Assembly (NCBI RefSeq): GCF_000771225.1 | Contig: NZ_JDTZ01000002.1 | Span: forward strand, 372,001-436,000 | Length of the DNA: 64,000 nt | Direction of reading: 5' to 3' | Source: Bifidobacterium pseudolongum subsp. pseudolongum DSM 20099 | GTDB taxonomy: Bacteria; Actinomycetota; Actinomycetes; Actinomycetales; Bifidobacteriaceae | Part shown: positions 28,789-39,052 of the stretch, piece by piece | Numbering within the stretch: the stretch's first letter is position 1 | How the letters are laid out: each line of letters starts with the position of its first letter | Notes under the pieces: model-generated | The model's input: the letters and a program-made list of their open reading frames with translations, nothing else | Told to the model about the DNA's origin: nothing | Database searches by the model: none | Program-made: the position numbers and the translations under genes

Positions 28789-30126
28789 TCACTTGCCTTC
28801 GATATGGCTCGTGTTGTCGAACAGGAAGCCAGCGTACTGGTACTGCTCGGTTTGAGCCTTCGCCTGGCGCAGCGTGTCGAGGCCGACGCCGGCGATGATC
28901 AGGATGGTGGTGCCACCGAACGGCAGATTCGCGTTCAGGTTGAGCGCCATGATGAGCACAGTCGGCAGCAGCGCCACAAAGAGCAGGTAGACCGCGCCGA
29001 CGGTGTTCAAGCGGTTGATGACGTACTTCAGGTAGCGGGCAGTGGCGTTGCCGGCGCGGATGCCGGGAATGAAACCGCCATACTGCTTCATGTTGTCCGC
29101 CGTCTCATCGGTGTTGAACGTGATCTCGGTGTAGAAGAACGTGAAGAACACGATCATGAGGGCGTACAGGCAGATGTACCACACGGAGGTGGTATTGGCC
29201 AGATTCGTGTTGATCCACTGCACCCAGCCGGATTCGGCATTGCCGAACTGCGAGATCAGCGTGGGGATCGCCAGGATCGACGAGGCGAAAATCGGCGGGA
29301 TGACGCCGCTCATATTGATCTTGAGTGGCAGATAGGTGGAGGATCCGCCGTACATCTTGCGGCCGATCATGCGGCGCGTGTACTGCACCGGGATACGGCG
29401 CTGGGAGAGTTCCACATAGTTGACGAAGATCATGATCGCAAGCAGCACGCCGGTGACGATGCCGAACTTGGCCCAGTTGCCGTCGGTGCCGTTGGTGCCC
29501 CAGCCGATGTTCCATAGCTGCGGCAGGAAGCCGGAGCAGATGGAGAGGAAGATGAGGATTGACATGCCCTGGCCAATGCCCTTTTCGGTGATGAGCTCGG
29601 CCATCCACATGATCAGGCCGGTGCCGCCGGTCATGACGAGGACCATGACGATCAGGGTCCACACGTCGTCGTTCGGGATGATGCCCGAGCACTGGTAGTT
29701 GAACAGCGCGCCCGACTTGGCGGTCACGACGATCGTGGACGACTGCAGTAAGGCCAGGCCGATGGTCAGGTAACGCGTGTACTGGGTGAGCTTCGCCTCG
29801 CCAGACTGGCCTTCCTTGTGCAGGGCCTCGAAGCGCGGAATCACCACACGCAGCAGCTGGATCACGATGGATGCGGTGATGTACGGCATCACACCGAGTG
29901 CGAAGATCGACAGCTGCAGCATGGCGCCACCGGAGAACAGGTTCACCAGACCGATGAAGTTCTCGGAGTTGCCGCTCATCTGTGTCACGCAGTTGTTGAC
30001 GACGGTTTCGTCGACGCCTGGCGCCGGAATGTACGAGCCGATTCGGTAAATGATGATCATGCCAAGGACGAAGAGGATTTTGTTCCTCAGTTCCTTGGTC
30101 CGAAAGGCCTGGATAAGTGTCCTCAC
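28789..30126 (-). CDS. secY: Preprotein translocase subunit SecY
   Basis: SecY forms the protein-conducting channel of the cytoplasmic membrane. The 445 residues contain ten membrane segments; the N-terminus MRTLIQAFRTKELRNK and the plug-side segments are typical. The start is GTG 30126, with GGAGG nine bases upstream. A poly-T terminator lies between rplO and this gene, so secY probably has its own promoter within the AT-rich region 30130-30300. Confidence 0.97.
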   Translation of the reverse strand: MRTLIQAFRTKELRNKILFVLGMIIIYRIGSYIPAPGVDETVVNNCVTQMSGNSENFIGLVNLFSGGAMLQLSIFALGVMPYITASIVIQLLRVVIPRFEALHKEGQSGEAKLTQYTRYLTIGLALLQSSTIVVTAKSGALFNYQCSGIIPNDDVWTLIVMVLVMTGGTGLIMWMAELITEKGIGQGMSILIFLSICSGFLPQLWNIGWGTNGTDGNWAKFGIVTGVLLAIMIFVNYVELSQRRIPVQYTRRMIGRKMYGGSSTYLPLKINMSGVIPPIFASSILAIPTLISQFGNAESGWVQWINTNLANTTSVWYICLYALMIVFFTFFYTEITFNTDETADNMKQYGGFIPGIRAGNATARYLKYVINRLNTVGAVYLLFVALLPTVLIMALNLNANLPFGGTTILIIAGVGLDTLRQAKAQTEQYQYAGFLFDNTSHIEGK

Positions 30127-30304
30127 CTTGGGTTCCCTCCCATAATTAACTGATTCGCATGCATTACACGGATAACAAACACACTCTAACCGTTGAGTTT
30201 AGCCCATCGTATCTACCATGCGCACCGTTGCATGGAAATCTATAGAATTTCCGCACATTCTCCGCGAGTCATCACAGAGGTGTGAGTCGATCGATGCGGA
30301 ACTA

Positions 30305-30346
30305 TAAAAAAAAAGACCCCCTCCACACTGCATGGCGGAGGGGGTC
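30305..30346 (-). terminator. Strong terminator after rplO
   Basis: GACCCCCTCC pairs with GGAGGGGGTC (outer limits 30315-30346) and is followed leftward by nine T. It is one of the clearest terminators in the window and ends the rpsJ-to-rplO transcript before secY. Confidence 0.9.
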
Positions 30347-30404
30347 TGGTTGGGCCGACGGCGGCTTGGGGTCAAGCTGCCGGTGTTCCGGCCCTCACTG
30401 CATA

Positions 30405-30863
30405 TCAGTCTTCGCTGATGGAGCCGCCGGCCGCTTCGATCTTCGTCTTGGCGGACGCCGAAGCCTTCACACCCTTGAGGGTGAACGCAACGGTGGTCTC
30501 GCCTTCGCCGAGGACCTTGACCGGGCGGTTGGCGCGCACAGCGCCCTTGGCCACCAGATCAGCGACCGAGATTTCGCCGCCCTGCGGGAACAGCTCGGCG
30601 AGGGTCGCGATGTTGACGACCTGGTATTCCTTCTTGAAGGGGCTACGGAAGCCACGGAGCTTCGGAAGGCGCATGTACAGCGGGAGCTGACCGCCTTCGA
30701 AGCCCGGGCGGACCTGGTAGCGCTTCTTGGTGCCCTTGTCGCCGCGGCCCGAGGTCTTGCCCTTGGAACCTTCACCACGGCCAACGCGGGTGCGGGCCTT
30801 CTTGGCGCCAGGTGCCGGGCGGAGATCATGCATCTGCAGGATCGTGGTCTCTTCTTCTGCCAT
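30405..30863 (-). CDS. rplO: 50S ribosomal protein uL15
   Basis: The 152-residue protein has the LHDLRP-like start ([12 protein letters not shown]). The glycine-rich [15 protein letters not shown] loop and the [18 protein letters not shown] motif follow. ATG 30863 begins three bases after the last base of the rpmD stop. It is the last gene of the large ribosomal operon before the poly-T terminator. Confidence 0.97.
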   Translation of the reverse strand: MAEEETTILQMHDLRPAPGAKKARTRVGRGEGSKGKTSGRGDKGTKKRYQVRPGFEGGQLPLYMRLPKLRGFRSPFKKEYQVVNIATLAELFPQGGEISVADLVAKGAVRANRPVKVLGEGETTVAFTLKGVKASASAKTKIEAAGGSISED

Positions 30864-30865
30864 GA

Positions 30866-31048
30866 TCACTCAGCCTCCTCGACCTTGACCAGATGACGCA
30901 CGACATTGATCATGCCGCGGGTCGTTGAATTGTCTTCACGCTCAACCGTCTGGCCGATCTTGCGAAGGCCAAGCGACTGCGCGGTAGCGCGCTGCTTCTG
31001 ATTGGTACGGCACATGCCGTGCACAAGCGTAATCTTCAGATTAGCCAT
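30866..31048 (-). CDS. rpmD: 50S ribosomal protein uL30
   Basis: The 60-residue protein contains the family pattern [20 protein letters not shown] and a C-terminal [12 protein letters not shown] 31048 overlaps the rpsE stop in a TGATG arrangement, so the two genes are translationally coupled. Confidence 0.97.
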   Translation of the reverse strand: MANLKITLVHGMCRTNQKQRATAQSLGLRKIGQTVEREDNSTTRGMINVVRHLVKVEEAE

Positions 31049-31776
31049 CACTCACCATCCTTTGCGGCGGCCTTGGCCTGAGCCTCTTCGCGAGCCTTGC
31101 GGGCCTCGGCGATTCCTGCGGCGCGTGCGCGCAGCAGGGCGTCCGGGGTGACTTCCTGGACGGAGAGGCCACGGCGAGCCGCGATCTCCTCAGGGTCCTC
31201 GAGCTGCTTGAGCGCATCGACGGTGGCGCGAACCACGTTGACGGCGGTCGCGGAGCCCATCGACTTGGTCAGGACGTCGGTAATGCCAGCGCATTCCATG
31301 ACGGCGCGGACCGCACCGCCGGCGATGACGCCGGTGCCGGGAGCGGCCGGGCGCAGCAGGACGGTGCCTGCGTGGTCGTGGCCGATGACCGGGTGGGTCA
31401 CGGTGCCGCGGATGCGCGGAACGTTGAACAGGTGCTTCTTGGCGTCCAGCTGGCCCTTGGCGATTGCCGCCGGGACCTCACGGGACTTGCCATAGCCCAC
31501 GCCGACGGTGCCGTTGCCGTCACCGACCACGACGAGAGCCGCGAAGCTGAACGTACGGCCGCCCTTGTGGGTCTTGGACACGCGGTTGATGGTCACCACA
31601 CGGTCGAGCATCTCATCGCCGCGGTTTTCCTCACGACGGTTGCGACGCTCGCCACGGCGGCCTTCGCCACGCTGGCCACGACGGTTGTTCTTGCGGTCCT
31701 CGTTGTTGGACTCGGCGGTAGCCTGAGTGTTCTGAGTCTCTTCAGCCACTTGGGTTTCCTTTTCGTTGTCGCTCAC
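31048..31776 (-). CDS. rpsE: 30S ribosomal protein uS5 with charged N-terminal extension
   Basis: The uS5 core (about residue 55 onward) holds [15 protein letters not shown] and [14 protein letters not shown]. It is preceded by about 50 residues rich in Glu, Asn and Arg, and the total of 242 residues is well over the 160-200 usual in other bacteria. Such extensions occur in other actinobacteria. The start is GTG 31776, overlapping the rplR stop as GTGA. Confidence 0.97.
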   Translation of the reverse strand: MSDNEKETQVAEETQNTQATAESNNEDRKNNRRGQRGEGRRGERRNRREENRGDEMLDRVVTINRVSKTHKGGRTFSFAALVVVGDGNGTVGVGYGKSREVPAAIAKGQLDAKKHLFNVPRIRGTVTHPVIGHDHAGTVLLRPAAPGTGVIAGGAVRAVMECAGITDVLTKSMGSATAVNVVRATVDALKQLEDPEEIAARRGLSVQEVTPDALLRARAAGIAEARKAREEAQAKAAAKDGE

Positions 31777-32144
31777 AGTGCAAGACCTCCCTCGCGGGCG
31801 CCATCAGCAACAGCTGCGACGCGACCATGGTACTGGTTGCCGCCACGATCGAAGACAACGGCGGTGATGCCCGCTTCCTGAGCCTTCTTGGCGATCAGGA
31901 GGCCGACCTGCTTGGCCGCTTCGGTCTTGGTGCCCTGGAAGTCAGCGAAATCGCTCATCAGCGTGGATTCGCTCACCAAGGTCTTGCCGACGGTGTCGTC
32001 GACGATCTGGGCAACCATATGACGGTTGGAACGGGTGACCACCAGGCGCGGGAGCTCGGCGGTGCCGTTGATGCGCTTACGGATACGAGCGTGGCGACGC
32101 TTCAGCGCAACCTTCTTGCCTTTACCGAAAATCTTAACGCTCAT
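31773..32144 (-). CDS. rplR: 50S ribosomal protein uL18
   Basis: The 123-residue protein has [19 protein letters not shown] and [20 protein letters not shown] near its end, both family landmarks. The protein binds 5S rRNA. The frame is open to 32261, but ATG 32144 directly after the rplF stop gives the correct length. Confidence 0.97.
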   Translation of the reverse strand: MSVKIFGKGKKVALKRRHARIRKRINGTAELPRLVVTRSNRHMVAQIVDDTVGKTLVSESTLMSDFADFQGTKTEAAKQVGLLIAKKAQEAGITAVVFDRGGNQYHGRVAAVADGAREGGLAL

Positions 32145-32145
32145 A

Positions 32146-32685
32146 TCACTTACCAGCCTTTCCAGCCTTGCGGCGGATCTGCTCATCCGTGTACTTGATG
32201 CCCTTGCCCTTGTAGGGTTCTGGAGCGCGGAGCTTGCGGATGTTCGCGGCAGCCTGGCCAACGGCCTGCTTGTCGGTGCCCTTGACGATTACCTGATTCG
32301 GGTTCGGCAGTTCGAACTCGATGCCTTCCGGCGGTTCCACAGTGATCGTGTGGGAGTAACCAAGCGAGAACTCGATGCCCTTGCCCTTCATCTGGGCGCG
32401 GTAACCAGTGCCCACGATGTCAAGGCTCTTGGTATAGCCTTCGTGCACGCCCTTGACCATGGAAGCCATGATCGAGCGGGCCAGGCCGTGCTTCGCGCGC
32501 GTCGGACGCAGGTCGTCGTTGGCGCTCACGATGAGCTCGTTGCCTTCGACCTTGGCGGTGATGCCTTCAGGGATGGTGTAGGAATCAGTGCCCTTCGGTC
32601 CCTTGACCGAGAACTCCTGACCATTGATTGTGACTTCGACGCCCGCCGGAATGGTGATCGGGAGCTTACCAATATGCGATGCCAT
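32146..32685 (-). CDS. rplF: 50S ribosomal protein uL6
   Basis: The 179-residue protein starts [18 protein letters not shown] and ends in the [19 protein letters not shown] motif that is diagnostic for uL6. ATG 32685 was chosen over an upstream in-frame start in the rpsH-rplF gap. Confidence 0.98.
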   Translation of the reverse strand: MASHIGKLPITIPAGVEVTINGQEFSVKGPKGTDSYTIPEGITAKVEGNELIVSANDDLRPTRAKHGLARSIMASMVKGVHEGYTKSLDIVGTGYRAQMKGKGIEFSLGYSHTITVEPPEGIEFELPNPNQVIVKGTDKQAVGQAAANIRKLRAPEPYKGKGIKYTDEQIRRKAGKAGK

Positions 32686-32701
32686 GTTCAGCTCTCCTTT
32701 C

Positions 32702-33100
32702 TCACCAAACGTAGGCGACGATTTCGCCACCGATGCCTCGGTCGAGGCATTCCTTCTGGGTCATCAGTCCCGAGCTGGTCGAGATGATGGCGATACCGAG
32801 GCCGCCAAGCGGCATCGGAAGCGCGTCGGACTTCGCGTAACGGCGAAGGCCGGGCTTCGAGATGCGCTTGATGCCCTGAATGGAACGCTCGCCGTTCGGG
32901 CCGTACTTGAGGGTGACCTCAAGGGTCTGGCCGACGCGGGCTTCCTTGGCGGTGTAGTCGGCAATGTAGCCTTCGCGCTTCAGGATCTCAGCGATGTTCT
33001 TCTTGAATTTGGAGTACGGCATATCCACGGTCTCGTGCTTTGCCGCGCTCGCATTACGCAGACGCGTAAGCATATCTGCGATTGGATCTGTCATTGTCAT
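32702..33100 (-). CDS. rpsH: 30S ribosomal protein uS8
   Basis: The 132-residue protein starts [17 protein letters not shown] and ends near the [20 protein letters not shown] motif. ATG 33100 is the family start; ATG 33094 is a nearby alternative. The gap of 85 bases to rpsN is the longest in this part of the operon. Confidence 0.98.
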   Translation of the reverse strand: MTMTDPIADMLTRLRNASAAKHETVDMPYSKFKKNIAEILKREGYIADYTAKEARVGQTLEVTLKYGPNGERSIQGIKRISKPGLRRYAKSDALPMPLGGLGIAIISTSSGLMTQKECLDRGIGGEIVAYVW

Positions 33101-33185
33101 TTGGGCTAACGCCCTTTCTCGCCGTGGTTTCCGCCGCCCTGTGGAACCTGGTTCCACATGAGCCGCGGACCTTCAGCGTCGATAT

Positions 33186-33371
33186 TTACCAACTGGACTT
33201 CGTAACGCCTGGCAGCTCGCCGCGGTGCGCCTTCTCGCGAAGGCAGATACGGCACAGACCGAACTTGCGGTACACGGAATGAGGACGGCCGCAGACCATG
33301 CAACGGGTGTATGCGCGCACCTTGAACTTCGGCTTGCGCAGCGCCTTGACCTTAAGACACGTTTTTGCCAT
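33186..33371 (-). CDS. rpsN: 30S ribosomal protein uS14, zinc-binding short form
   Basis: The 61-residue protein has two CxxC pairs (CMVC and CRIC) that bind zinc, which marks the type Z form. It starts [16 protein letters not shown]. Its position between rplE and rpsH is the standard one. Confidence 0.98.
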
Positions 33372-33372
33372 T

Positions 33373-33963
33373 TCAGTTCTCCTTGAATGGGAATCCGAGG
33401 GCCTTGAGCAGAGCATAGGCCTCATCGTCATCCTTGGTGCTGGTCACAACGGTGATGTCCATACCGCGCTGGTGATCGATCGAATCCGGATCGATCTCGT
33501 GGAACATGGACTGTTCGGTCAGACCGAAGTTGTAGTTGCCCTGACCGTCGAACTGGTGGCCGTTGATGCCGCGGAAATCGCGGATACGCGGCAGCGCCAG
33601 CGTGAGAAGACGATCGAGGAACTCCCACATGCGGTCGCCACGCAGGGTGACGTACGCGCCGATGGCCTGGCCTTCACGCAGATGGAACTGCGCGACGGAC
33701 TTCTTCGCCTTGGTAATCTTCGGCTTCTGGCCGGTGATTGCGGTCAGATCGCGCACAGCGCCCTCGATGAGCTTCGAGTCGCGGGCCGCAGCGCCGACGC
33801 CCATGGACACGACAACCTTCTCGATGCGGGGGATCTGCATCGGGTTGTCGTGCTTGAATTCCTTCTCGAGTTCAGGGACGATGACGTCCTTGTACTCCTG
33901 CTTCAGGCGCGGAGTCTGAGGTGCTTCGACGACGAGCTCTTCGCTCACGATTTCTTCGCTCAT
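33373..33963 (-). CDS. rplE: 50S ribosomal protein uL5
   Basis: The 196-residue protein contains [18 protein letters not shown] and the central [14 protein letters not shown] motif that contacts 5S rRNA and tRNA. The N-terminus has a short acidic extension. ATG 33963 overlaps the rplX stop (ATGA). Confidence 0.97.
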
Positions 33964-34295
33964 GCCAGCTCCTTTCCAGACTTCTTGGCCACGCGCACGC
34001 GCACGGTCTTCACCTTGCCGTCGCGGGCCTCTTCCTTGATCACAACGCCAACGCGAGTCGGCTGCTTGGTCTCCGGGTCGATCAGCATCACGTTGGAGCG
34101 ATGGATCGGCGCCTCGACGGAGACGATGCCGGACTGCTGGCCCTGCTGCGTTGCACGCACGTGCTTCTTGACCATCTGCACGCCCTCGACGATCAGCCGA
34201 TCGTCCTTGAGCACGCGCTTGACGGTGCCTTCCTTACCGCGATCCTTGCCGCGAATGACCTTGACTAGGTCGCCGCTTTTGATCTTGGCTACCAT
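33960..34295 (-). CDS. rplX: 50S ribosomal protein uL24
   Basis: The 111-residue protein starts [23 protein letters not shown] (KOW motif) and continues with the basic segments that fold on 23S rRNA. It begins one base after the rplN stop and is translationally coupled with rplE. Confidence 0.97.
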   Translation of the reverse strand: MVAKIKSGDLVKVIRGKDRGKEGTVKRVLKDDRLIVEGVQMVKKHVRATQQGQQSGIVSVEAPIHRSNVMLIDPETKQPTRVGVVIKEEARDGKVKTVRVRVAKKSGKELA

Positions 34296-34296
34296 C

Positions 34297-34665
34297 TCAG
34301 ATCACCTCCGGGGCGAGGGACACGATACGCATGAAGCGCTTGTCACGCAGTTCACGACCAACCGGTCCGAAGATACGAGTGCCCTTCGGTTCGCGGCCGG
34401 AGCCGAGAATAACCGCAGCGTTCTCGTCGAACTTGATGTAGGAGCCGTCTGCACGACGGCGTTCCTTGACTGTACGGACGACGACTGCCTTGACGACGTC
34501 GCCTTTCTTGACCGACCCGTTAGGGATTGCGTCCTTAACGGAGGCGACGATCACGTCGCCAATGCCGGCATAGCGTCGCTTCGATCCGCCGAGCACTCGG
34601 ATGCAGAGGAGTTCCTTGGCACCCGTGTTGTCGGCGACATGAAGCCGCGTTTCCTGCTGAATCAT
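34297..34665 (-). CDS. rplN: 50S ribosomal protein uL14
   Basis: The 122-residue protein starts [18 protein letters not shown] and contains the family motif with [16 protein letters not shown]. It is preceded by a 95-base gap holding a perfect 15-bp hairpin. Confidence 0.98.
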   Translation of the reverse strand: MIQQETRLHVADNTGAKELLCIRVLGGSKRRYAGIGDVIVASVKDAIPNGSVKKGDVVKAVVVRTVKERRRADGSYIKFDENAAVILGSGREPKGTRIFGPVGRELRDKRFMRIVSLAPEVI

Positions 34666-34698
34666 TGATTCTCCTTAGCCGAGCCGGTTCTCCCTGAT

Positions 34699-34735
34699 CA
34701 CCCGGTACGTCCCGCGGACGGGGACGTACCGGGTG
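34699..34735. other. Perfect 15-bp hairpin between rpsQ and rplN
   Basis: CACCCGGTACGTCCC (34699-34713) pairs perfectly with GGGACGTACCGGGTG (34721-34735), with a seven-base loop. It lies in the middle of the ribosomal operon, in the gap between rpsQ and rplN. There is no T-run on either side, so it is not a simple terminator. It may be a processing, attenuation or regulatory site. Confidence 0.75.
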
Positions 34736-34760
34736 AGCCAGCGAGCCTTGCCGAACTTAA

Positions 34761-35021
34761 TTACTTAGCGCGCTCGATGATGGTATCGAGACGCCAACGC
34801 TTGGTCTTGCTCAGTGGACGAGTCTCCATGATACTCACGAGGTCGCCAACGTGAGCGTCATTGTGTTCGTCATGAGCCTTGACCGTGCGGGTTGAACGAA
34901 CGACCTTGCCATACAGCGGGTGGGTCGTACGAAGTTCGAGTTCCACGGAAATGGTCTTGTCCATCTTATCGGACACGACATAACCGCGACGAACCTTGCG
35001 GGAGTTACGCTCTTGCGCCAT
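34761..35021 (-). CDS. rpsQ: 30S ribosomal protein uS17
   Basis: The 86-residue protein contains [16 protein letters not shown] and [22 protein letters not shown], the family core. It overlaps rpmC by one base (TAATG). Confidence 0.97.
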   Translation of the reverse strand: MAQERNSRKVRRGYVVSDKMDKTISVELELRTTHPLYGKVVRSTRTVKAHDEHNDAHVGDLVSIMETRPLSKTKRWRLDTIIERAK

Positions 35022-35278
35022 TACTTCTCCTCAGCTTTCGTTTCGGTTGCCGCCGGAGCCTGGCTGATGCCGAGCTCGCGTTCACGCAGAACAGTGTACA
35101 TCCTGGCGATGTCACGCTTGACAGCCTTGAGGCGGGCCGTGTTGTCAAGCTGACCGGTCGCATGCTGGAAGCGCAGGTTGAACAGCTCTTCCTTGGACTT
35201 CTTGAGGAAACCTTCGATCTCTTCGTTGGTCTTCTCGTTGAGGTTCTGGATGGTGTATTCAGTAGATCCGACTGCCAT
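35021..35278 (-). CDS. rpmC: 50S ribosomal protein uL29
   Basis: The 85-residue protein contains the [21 protein letters not shown] segment and two long helices. A short Ala/Thr/Glu tail follows. Starts and stops overlap with rplP and rpsQ (TGATG and TAATG), which indicates translational coupling. Confidence 0.96.
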   Translation of the reverse strand: MAVGSTEYTIQNLNEKTNEEIEGFLKKSKEELFNLRFQHATGQLDNTARLKAVKRDIARMYTVLRERELGISQAPAATETKAEEK

Positions 35279-35697
35279 CAGATGTCACCGCCTTCACGTG
35301 CAATAACACGGCACTTCATAGGGAGTTTGTCGATTGCGCGGCGCAGTGCCTCACGAGCGACATCCTCAGACACGCCACCGATTTCGAACATCACGCGGCC
35401 CGGATGCACATTGGCGATCCAGAATTCCGGGGTGCCCTTACCGGAACCCATTCGGGCGCCGAGGGGGTGCTTGGTCAGCGGGCGATCCGGGAAGATCGTG
35501 ATCCACACCTTGCCGCCACGCTTGATGTAGCGCGTCATGGCAATACGGGCGGCCTCGATCTGACGGTTGGTCACATATGCCGGAGCCATGGCCTGGATGG
35601 CGAAATCACCGAAGTTGATCTCGTTGCCGCCCTTGGACATGCCGTGGCGGTCCGGACGGTGCTGCTTACGATATTTTGTCCTCTTTGGGATAAGCAT
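35278..35697 (-). CDS. rplP: 50S ribosomal protein uL16
   Basis: The 139-residue protein starts [20 protein letters not shown] and contains [27 protein letters not shown] 35697 is the family start, although the frame is open further upstream. Confidence 0.98.
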   Translation of the reverse strand: MLIPKRTKYRKQHRPDRHGMSKGGNEINFGDFAIQAMAPAYVTNRQIEAARIAMTRYIKRGGKVWITIFPDRPLTKHPLGARMGSGKGTPEFWIANVHPGRVMFEIGGVSEDVAREALRRAIDKLPMKCRVIAREGGDI

Positions 35698-35704
35698 CTT
35701 CAGC

Positions 35705-36541
35705 TCACTCCTTAGTTTCCGAAGACGGTGCAGCGGTGGCGTCGGAAGCGACCTCGGCCTCGATCGGCTGGTCGGCACCGGTCTTCACCTGGTTCTGCTG
35801 GTTGCCGCGCTGAGCACCGCGCTGGCCACGGCGCGGACGGCGATCGCCGCGGCGGCCACCACGGTTGTTGCCCTGCTGCGCCTGAAGCTCTTCGAACTCG
35901 CGCTCGGTCATGTCGCCCTTGTAGATCCACACCTTGACACCGATGCGACCGTAGGTGGTCTTGGCCTCGAAGAAACCGTAATCGATGAGAGCGCGGAGGG
36001 TCTGCAGCGGGACGCGGCCTTCGCGATAGAACTCGGAGCGGCTCATCTCGGCGCCGCCGAGACGGCCGGAGAGCTTGATGCGGATACCCTTGGCGCCAGC
36101 GCGCATGGCATCCTGCTGAGCCTTACGCATCGCGCGGCGGAAGGTCACGCGGTTCGTAAGCTGCTCGGCGATGCCCTGGGCGACGAGCTGGGCGTCGATC
36201 GCCGGGTTCTTGACTTCGAAGATGTTGAGCTGGACCTGCTTGCCGGTGAGCTTCTCGAGCTTCGCGCGAACGCGCTCGGCTTCGGCGCCACGGCGGCCGA
36301 TCACGATGCCCGGGCGGGCGGTGTGGATGTCCACACGCACGCGGTCACGGGTACGCTCAATGATGATGCGGGACACGCCTGCGCGCTCGAGATCCTTCGT
36401 CATCTCCTTGCGGATGGCGTCGTCTTCAAGCACGAAATCGCGGTAGCGTTCGCCGGCCTTGTTGGAATCGGAGAACCACTTCGAACGATGGTCCTCAGTA
36501 ATGCCCAGGCGATAGCCAAAGGGATTAATCTTCTGACCCAT
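35705..36541 (-). CDS. rpsC: 30S ribosomal protein uS3 with basic-acidic tail
   Basis: The protein starts [20 protein letters not shown]. The KH domain contains [19 protein letters not shown], and the C-terminal domain contains [10 protein letters not shown] tail of about 60 residues, first Arg/Gly-rich and then acidic, brings the total to 278 residues. The tail is likely disordered. Confidence 0.97.
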   Translation of the reverse strand: MGQKINPFGYRLGITEDHRSKWFSDSNKAGERYRDFVLEDDAIRKEMTKDLERAGVSRIIIERTRDRVRVDIHTARPGIVIGRRGAEAERVRAKLEKLTGKQVQLNIFEVKNPAIDAQLVAQGIAEQLTNRVTFRRAMRKAQQDAMRAGAKGIRIKLSGRLGGAEMSRSEFYREGRVPLQTLRALIDYGFFEAKTTYGRIGVKVWIYKGDMTEREFEELQAQQGNNRGGRRGDRRPRRGQRGAQRGNQQNQVKTGADQPIEAEVASDATAAPSSETKE

Positions 36542-36543
36542 CT

Positions 36544-36903
36544 TTAGCGGGCTCCTTCCTTGGTGGCGACAACGACCGTGATGTGGCTCGTACGCTTGTT
36601 GATACGAGCGGCACGGCCCTGTGCACGAGCACGGAAACGCTTGAGCGTCACGCCCTCATCCACATAGGTCTCCTTGATGTACAGGTCGTTCTCGCGGAAC
36701 GGCTCGCCGGCCTTGTCGGCCTTGACGCGCTCGTTGGCGATGGCGCTCTCCAGGACCTTGAGCACGGGCAGTGCAGCGGCCTGAGGGGCGAACTTGAGGA
36801 TGGTGATTGCATCGGTCGCCTTCTTGCCTCGGATGAGGTCGACCATGCGGCGAGCCTTGCGCGGCGTCACGCGGACGTGACGTGCGATTGCTTTAGCTTC
36901 CAT
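36544..36903 (-). CDS. rplV: 50S ribosomal protein uL22
   Basis: The 119-residue protein contains [18 protein letters not shown] and the beta-hairpin end [18 protein letters not shown] that lines the exit tunnel. Confidence 0.98.
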   Translation of the reverse strand: MEAKAIARHVRVTPRKARRMVDLIRGKKATDAITILKFAPQAAALPVLKVLESAIANERVKADKAGEPFRENDLYIKETYVDEGVTLKRFRARAQGRAARINKRTSHITVVVATKEGAR

Positions 36904-36923
36904 GTGTCTTTACTCTCCTACTA

Positions 36924-37202
36924 TTAACGGCGCGACTTCTTGTCGTCCTTCACGTGGCCCTTGAAGGTACGCGTGGGGGCGAACTCACCGAGCTTGTGAC
37001 CGACCATGGCTTCGGTGACGAACACCGGCACATGCTTGCGGCCATCGTGGACTGCGAAGGTGTGTCCGATGAAATCAGGGGTGATCATCGAACGGCGCGA
37101 CCACGTCTTGATGACGTTGTGCGTACCCTTCTCGTTCTGCTCGTCGACTTTCTTCTGCAGGTGGGCGTCGACGAAGGGGCCCTTCTTGATGCTACGAGTC
37201 AT
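36924..37202 (-). CDS. rpsS: 30S ribosomal protein uS19
   Basis: The 92-residue protein starts [19 protein letters not shown] and contains [21 protein letters not shown] and [14 protein letters not shown], all diagnostic. Confidence 0.98.
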   Translation of the reverse strand: MTRSIKKGPFVDAHLQKKVDEQNEKGTHNVIKTWSRRSMITPDFIGHTFAVHDGRKHVPVFVTEAMVGHKLGEFAPTRTFKGHVKDDKKSRR

Positions 37203-37217
37203 CTACTCGACACTCCC

Positions 37218-38048
37218 TTACTTGCGGTTCTTGCCATTAGGACGGCGGCGAACAATCATCTTGTTCGAAGCCTTCTTCGGACGGCGAGTACGAACCTCGC
37301 CCTTGCCCCACGGGGAGACCGGCGGCTTGCCACCGCGGGTACGACCGCCGTGCGGGTGGTCGACCGGGTTCATGGATTCACCACGGGTGATCGGGCGCTT
37401 GCCGAGCCAGCGTGCACGACCGGCCTTGCCGAGCGAGATGTTGGCGTGGTCGGAGTTGCCGACCTCACCGACCGTTGCACGGCAGCGGGCGTCCACGTTG
37501 CGGATTTCGCCAGACGGCATACGCAGCTGGGCGTAGGCGCCGTCCTTGGCAACGAGCTGCACGGCCGCACCAGCGGAGCGGGCGATCTTCGCGCCGCCGA
37601 GCGGGCGGAGTTCGATCGCGTGCACCACGGTACCGGTCGGGATGTTGCGCAGCGGCAGGTTGTTGCCCGGCTTGATGTCGGCCTTCGGGCCGGTCTCAAT
37701 CAGGTCGCCCTGCTTGATGCCTTCCGGGGCGATGATGTAGCGCTTCTCACCGTCTGCGTAGTTGAGCAGGGCGATGCGGGCGGAACGGTTCGGATCGTAT
37801 TCGATCTCGGCGACGCGCGCCGGCACGCCGTCCTTGTCCCAACGACGGAAGTCGATGAGACGGTACTGGCGCTTATGGCCACCGCCGCGATGGCGGGAGG
37901 TCATACGGCCGTAAGAGTTGCGGCCGCCAGTCTTGCTTTTCTTGCGTACGAGCGACTTCTCAGGCGTGGAGCGCGTGAGATCGGAGAAATCCGACACGGA
38001 CGCGTTGCGGCGGCCCGGAGTCGTCGGCTTATAAACGCGGATAGCCAT
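37218..38048 (-). CDS. rplB: 50S ribosomal protein uL2
   Basis: The 276-residue protein has the family start [18 protein letters not shown]. The conserved peptidyl-transferase-proximal segment [16 protein letters not shown] is followed by the basic C-terminus. Confidence 0.98.
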   Translation of the reverse strand: MAIRVYKPTTPGRRNASVSDFSDLTRSTPEKSLVRKKSKTGGRNSYGRMTSRHRGGGHKRQYRLIDFRRWDKDGVPARVAEIEYDPNRSARIALLNYADGEKRYIIAPEGIKQGDLIETGPKADIKPGNNLPLRNIPTGTVVHAIELRPLGGAKIARSAGAAVQLVAKDGAYAQLRMPSGEIRNVDARCRATVGEVGNSDHANISLGKAGRARWLGKRPITRGESMNPVDHPHGGRTRGGKPPVSPWGKGEVRTRRPKKASNKMIVRRRPNGKNRK

Positions 38049-38084
38049 AATCTAGTTCTTCCTTTAACTTTTCTCGGCTAACCT

Positions 38085-38381
38085 TCAGTTACCGAAGATG
38101 TCGATCGACTGGCCCTCAGCCACGGTCACGATTGCGCGCTTCTCGTTGGCGCGGCGGCCGTAACCGGTGCGGGTGCGCGTGCGCTTGCCTGCACGGTTGA
38201 GGGTGTTGACGTTCGTCACCTTGACCTTGAAGATCTCCTCGATTGCCTGCTTGATCTGCACCTTGTTCGCGTTCGGGGCCACCACGAAGGTGTACTGGCC
38301 CATATCGGACAGGGCGTAGCTCTTCTCGGAGACAACGGGCTTGAGGATGATGTCATGAGCTGGCTTGTGAACTGCGACCAT
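38085..38381 (-). CDS. rplW: 50S ribosomal protein uL23
   Basis: The 98-residue protein contains [16 protein letters not shown] and the [19 protein letters not shown] segment. It lies near the exit tunnel and docks SRP and trigger factor. ATG 38381 was chosen over the longer open frame, which overlaps rplD. Confidence 0.97.
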   Translation of the reverse strand: MVAVHKPAHDIILKPVVSEKSYALSDMGQYTFVVAPNANKVQIKQAIEEIFKVKVTNVNTLNRAGKRTRTRTGYGRRANEKRAIVTVAEGQSIDIFGN

Positions 38382-38386
38382 GAAAA

Positions 38387-39046
38387 TCAGGCCTCCTTTT
38401 CTGCCGGCTTCTTCGCCTCGAGGAACGCTTCGTAGCCTTCCTTCGAGAACACCACGTACTGCGCGGTAACCACGTCGTAGGTGTTGAGCTGATCGGCGAA
38501 GATCGGGTGAACAGTCGGAATGTTGCGGACCGAGAGCCATTCGTTGATGTTGTCGCGGGACAGCACAACGGTGGTGAAGTTGTCGGCCACGATCGGGTTC
38601 AGAGCGGCGAGGGCGGCCTTGGTCGAAGGTTCGGTGATGCCGAAGTCGACCACTGCCACGCGACCGTTGTTCACGCGATCGGAGAGCACATACTTGAGTG
38701 CCGCGGCCTTCATCTTCTTGGGGGTGCGCTGGCTGTAGTCACGCGGGACCGGGCCGTGCACAACGCCGCCATGGTACCACTGCGGAGCGCGGATCGAGCC
38801 CTGACGAGCGCGACCGGTGCCCTTCTGCTTCCACGGCTTGCGGCCGCCGCCGGAGACCTTGGCGCGGTTCTTGACCGCGTGGGTGCCCTGACGAGCTGCG
38901 GCGAGCTGGGCCACAACCACCTGATGGATCATCGGCACGTGGGCCTGCACTTCTTCAGCGGAGAAGCCGAAGAAATCAGCCGGCGCTTCGATGGAGCCAG
39001 CAGCCTGGCCCTTGTTGTCGGTGACGTTCAGAGTAACGTTTGCCAT
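38387..39046 (-). CDS. rplD: 50S ribosomal protein uL4
   Basis: The 219-residue protein contains the tunnel-loop motif [20 protein letters not shown] and the [19 protein letters not shown] segment. In E. coli this protein represses its own operon; whether it does so here cannot be seen from sequence. Confidence 0.98.
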   Translation of the reverse strand: MANVTLNVTDNKGQAAGSIEAPADFFGFSAEEVQAHVPMIHQVVVAQLAAARQGTHAVKNRAKVSGGGRKPWKQKGTGRARQGSIRAPQWYHGGVVHGPVPRDYSQRTPKKMKAAALKYVLSDRVNNGRVAVVDFGITEPSTKAALAALNPIVADNFTTVVLSRDNINEWLSVRNIPTVHPIFADQLNTYDVVTAQYVVFSKEGYEAFLEAKKPAEKEA

Positions 39047-39052
39047 GATTTA

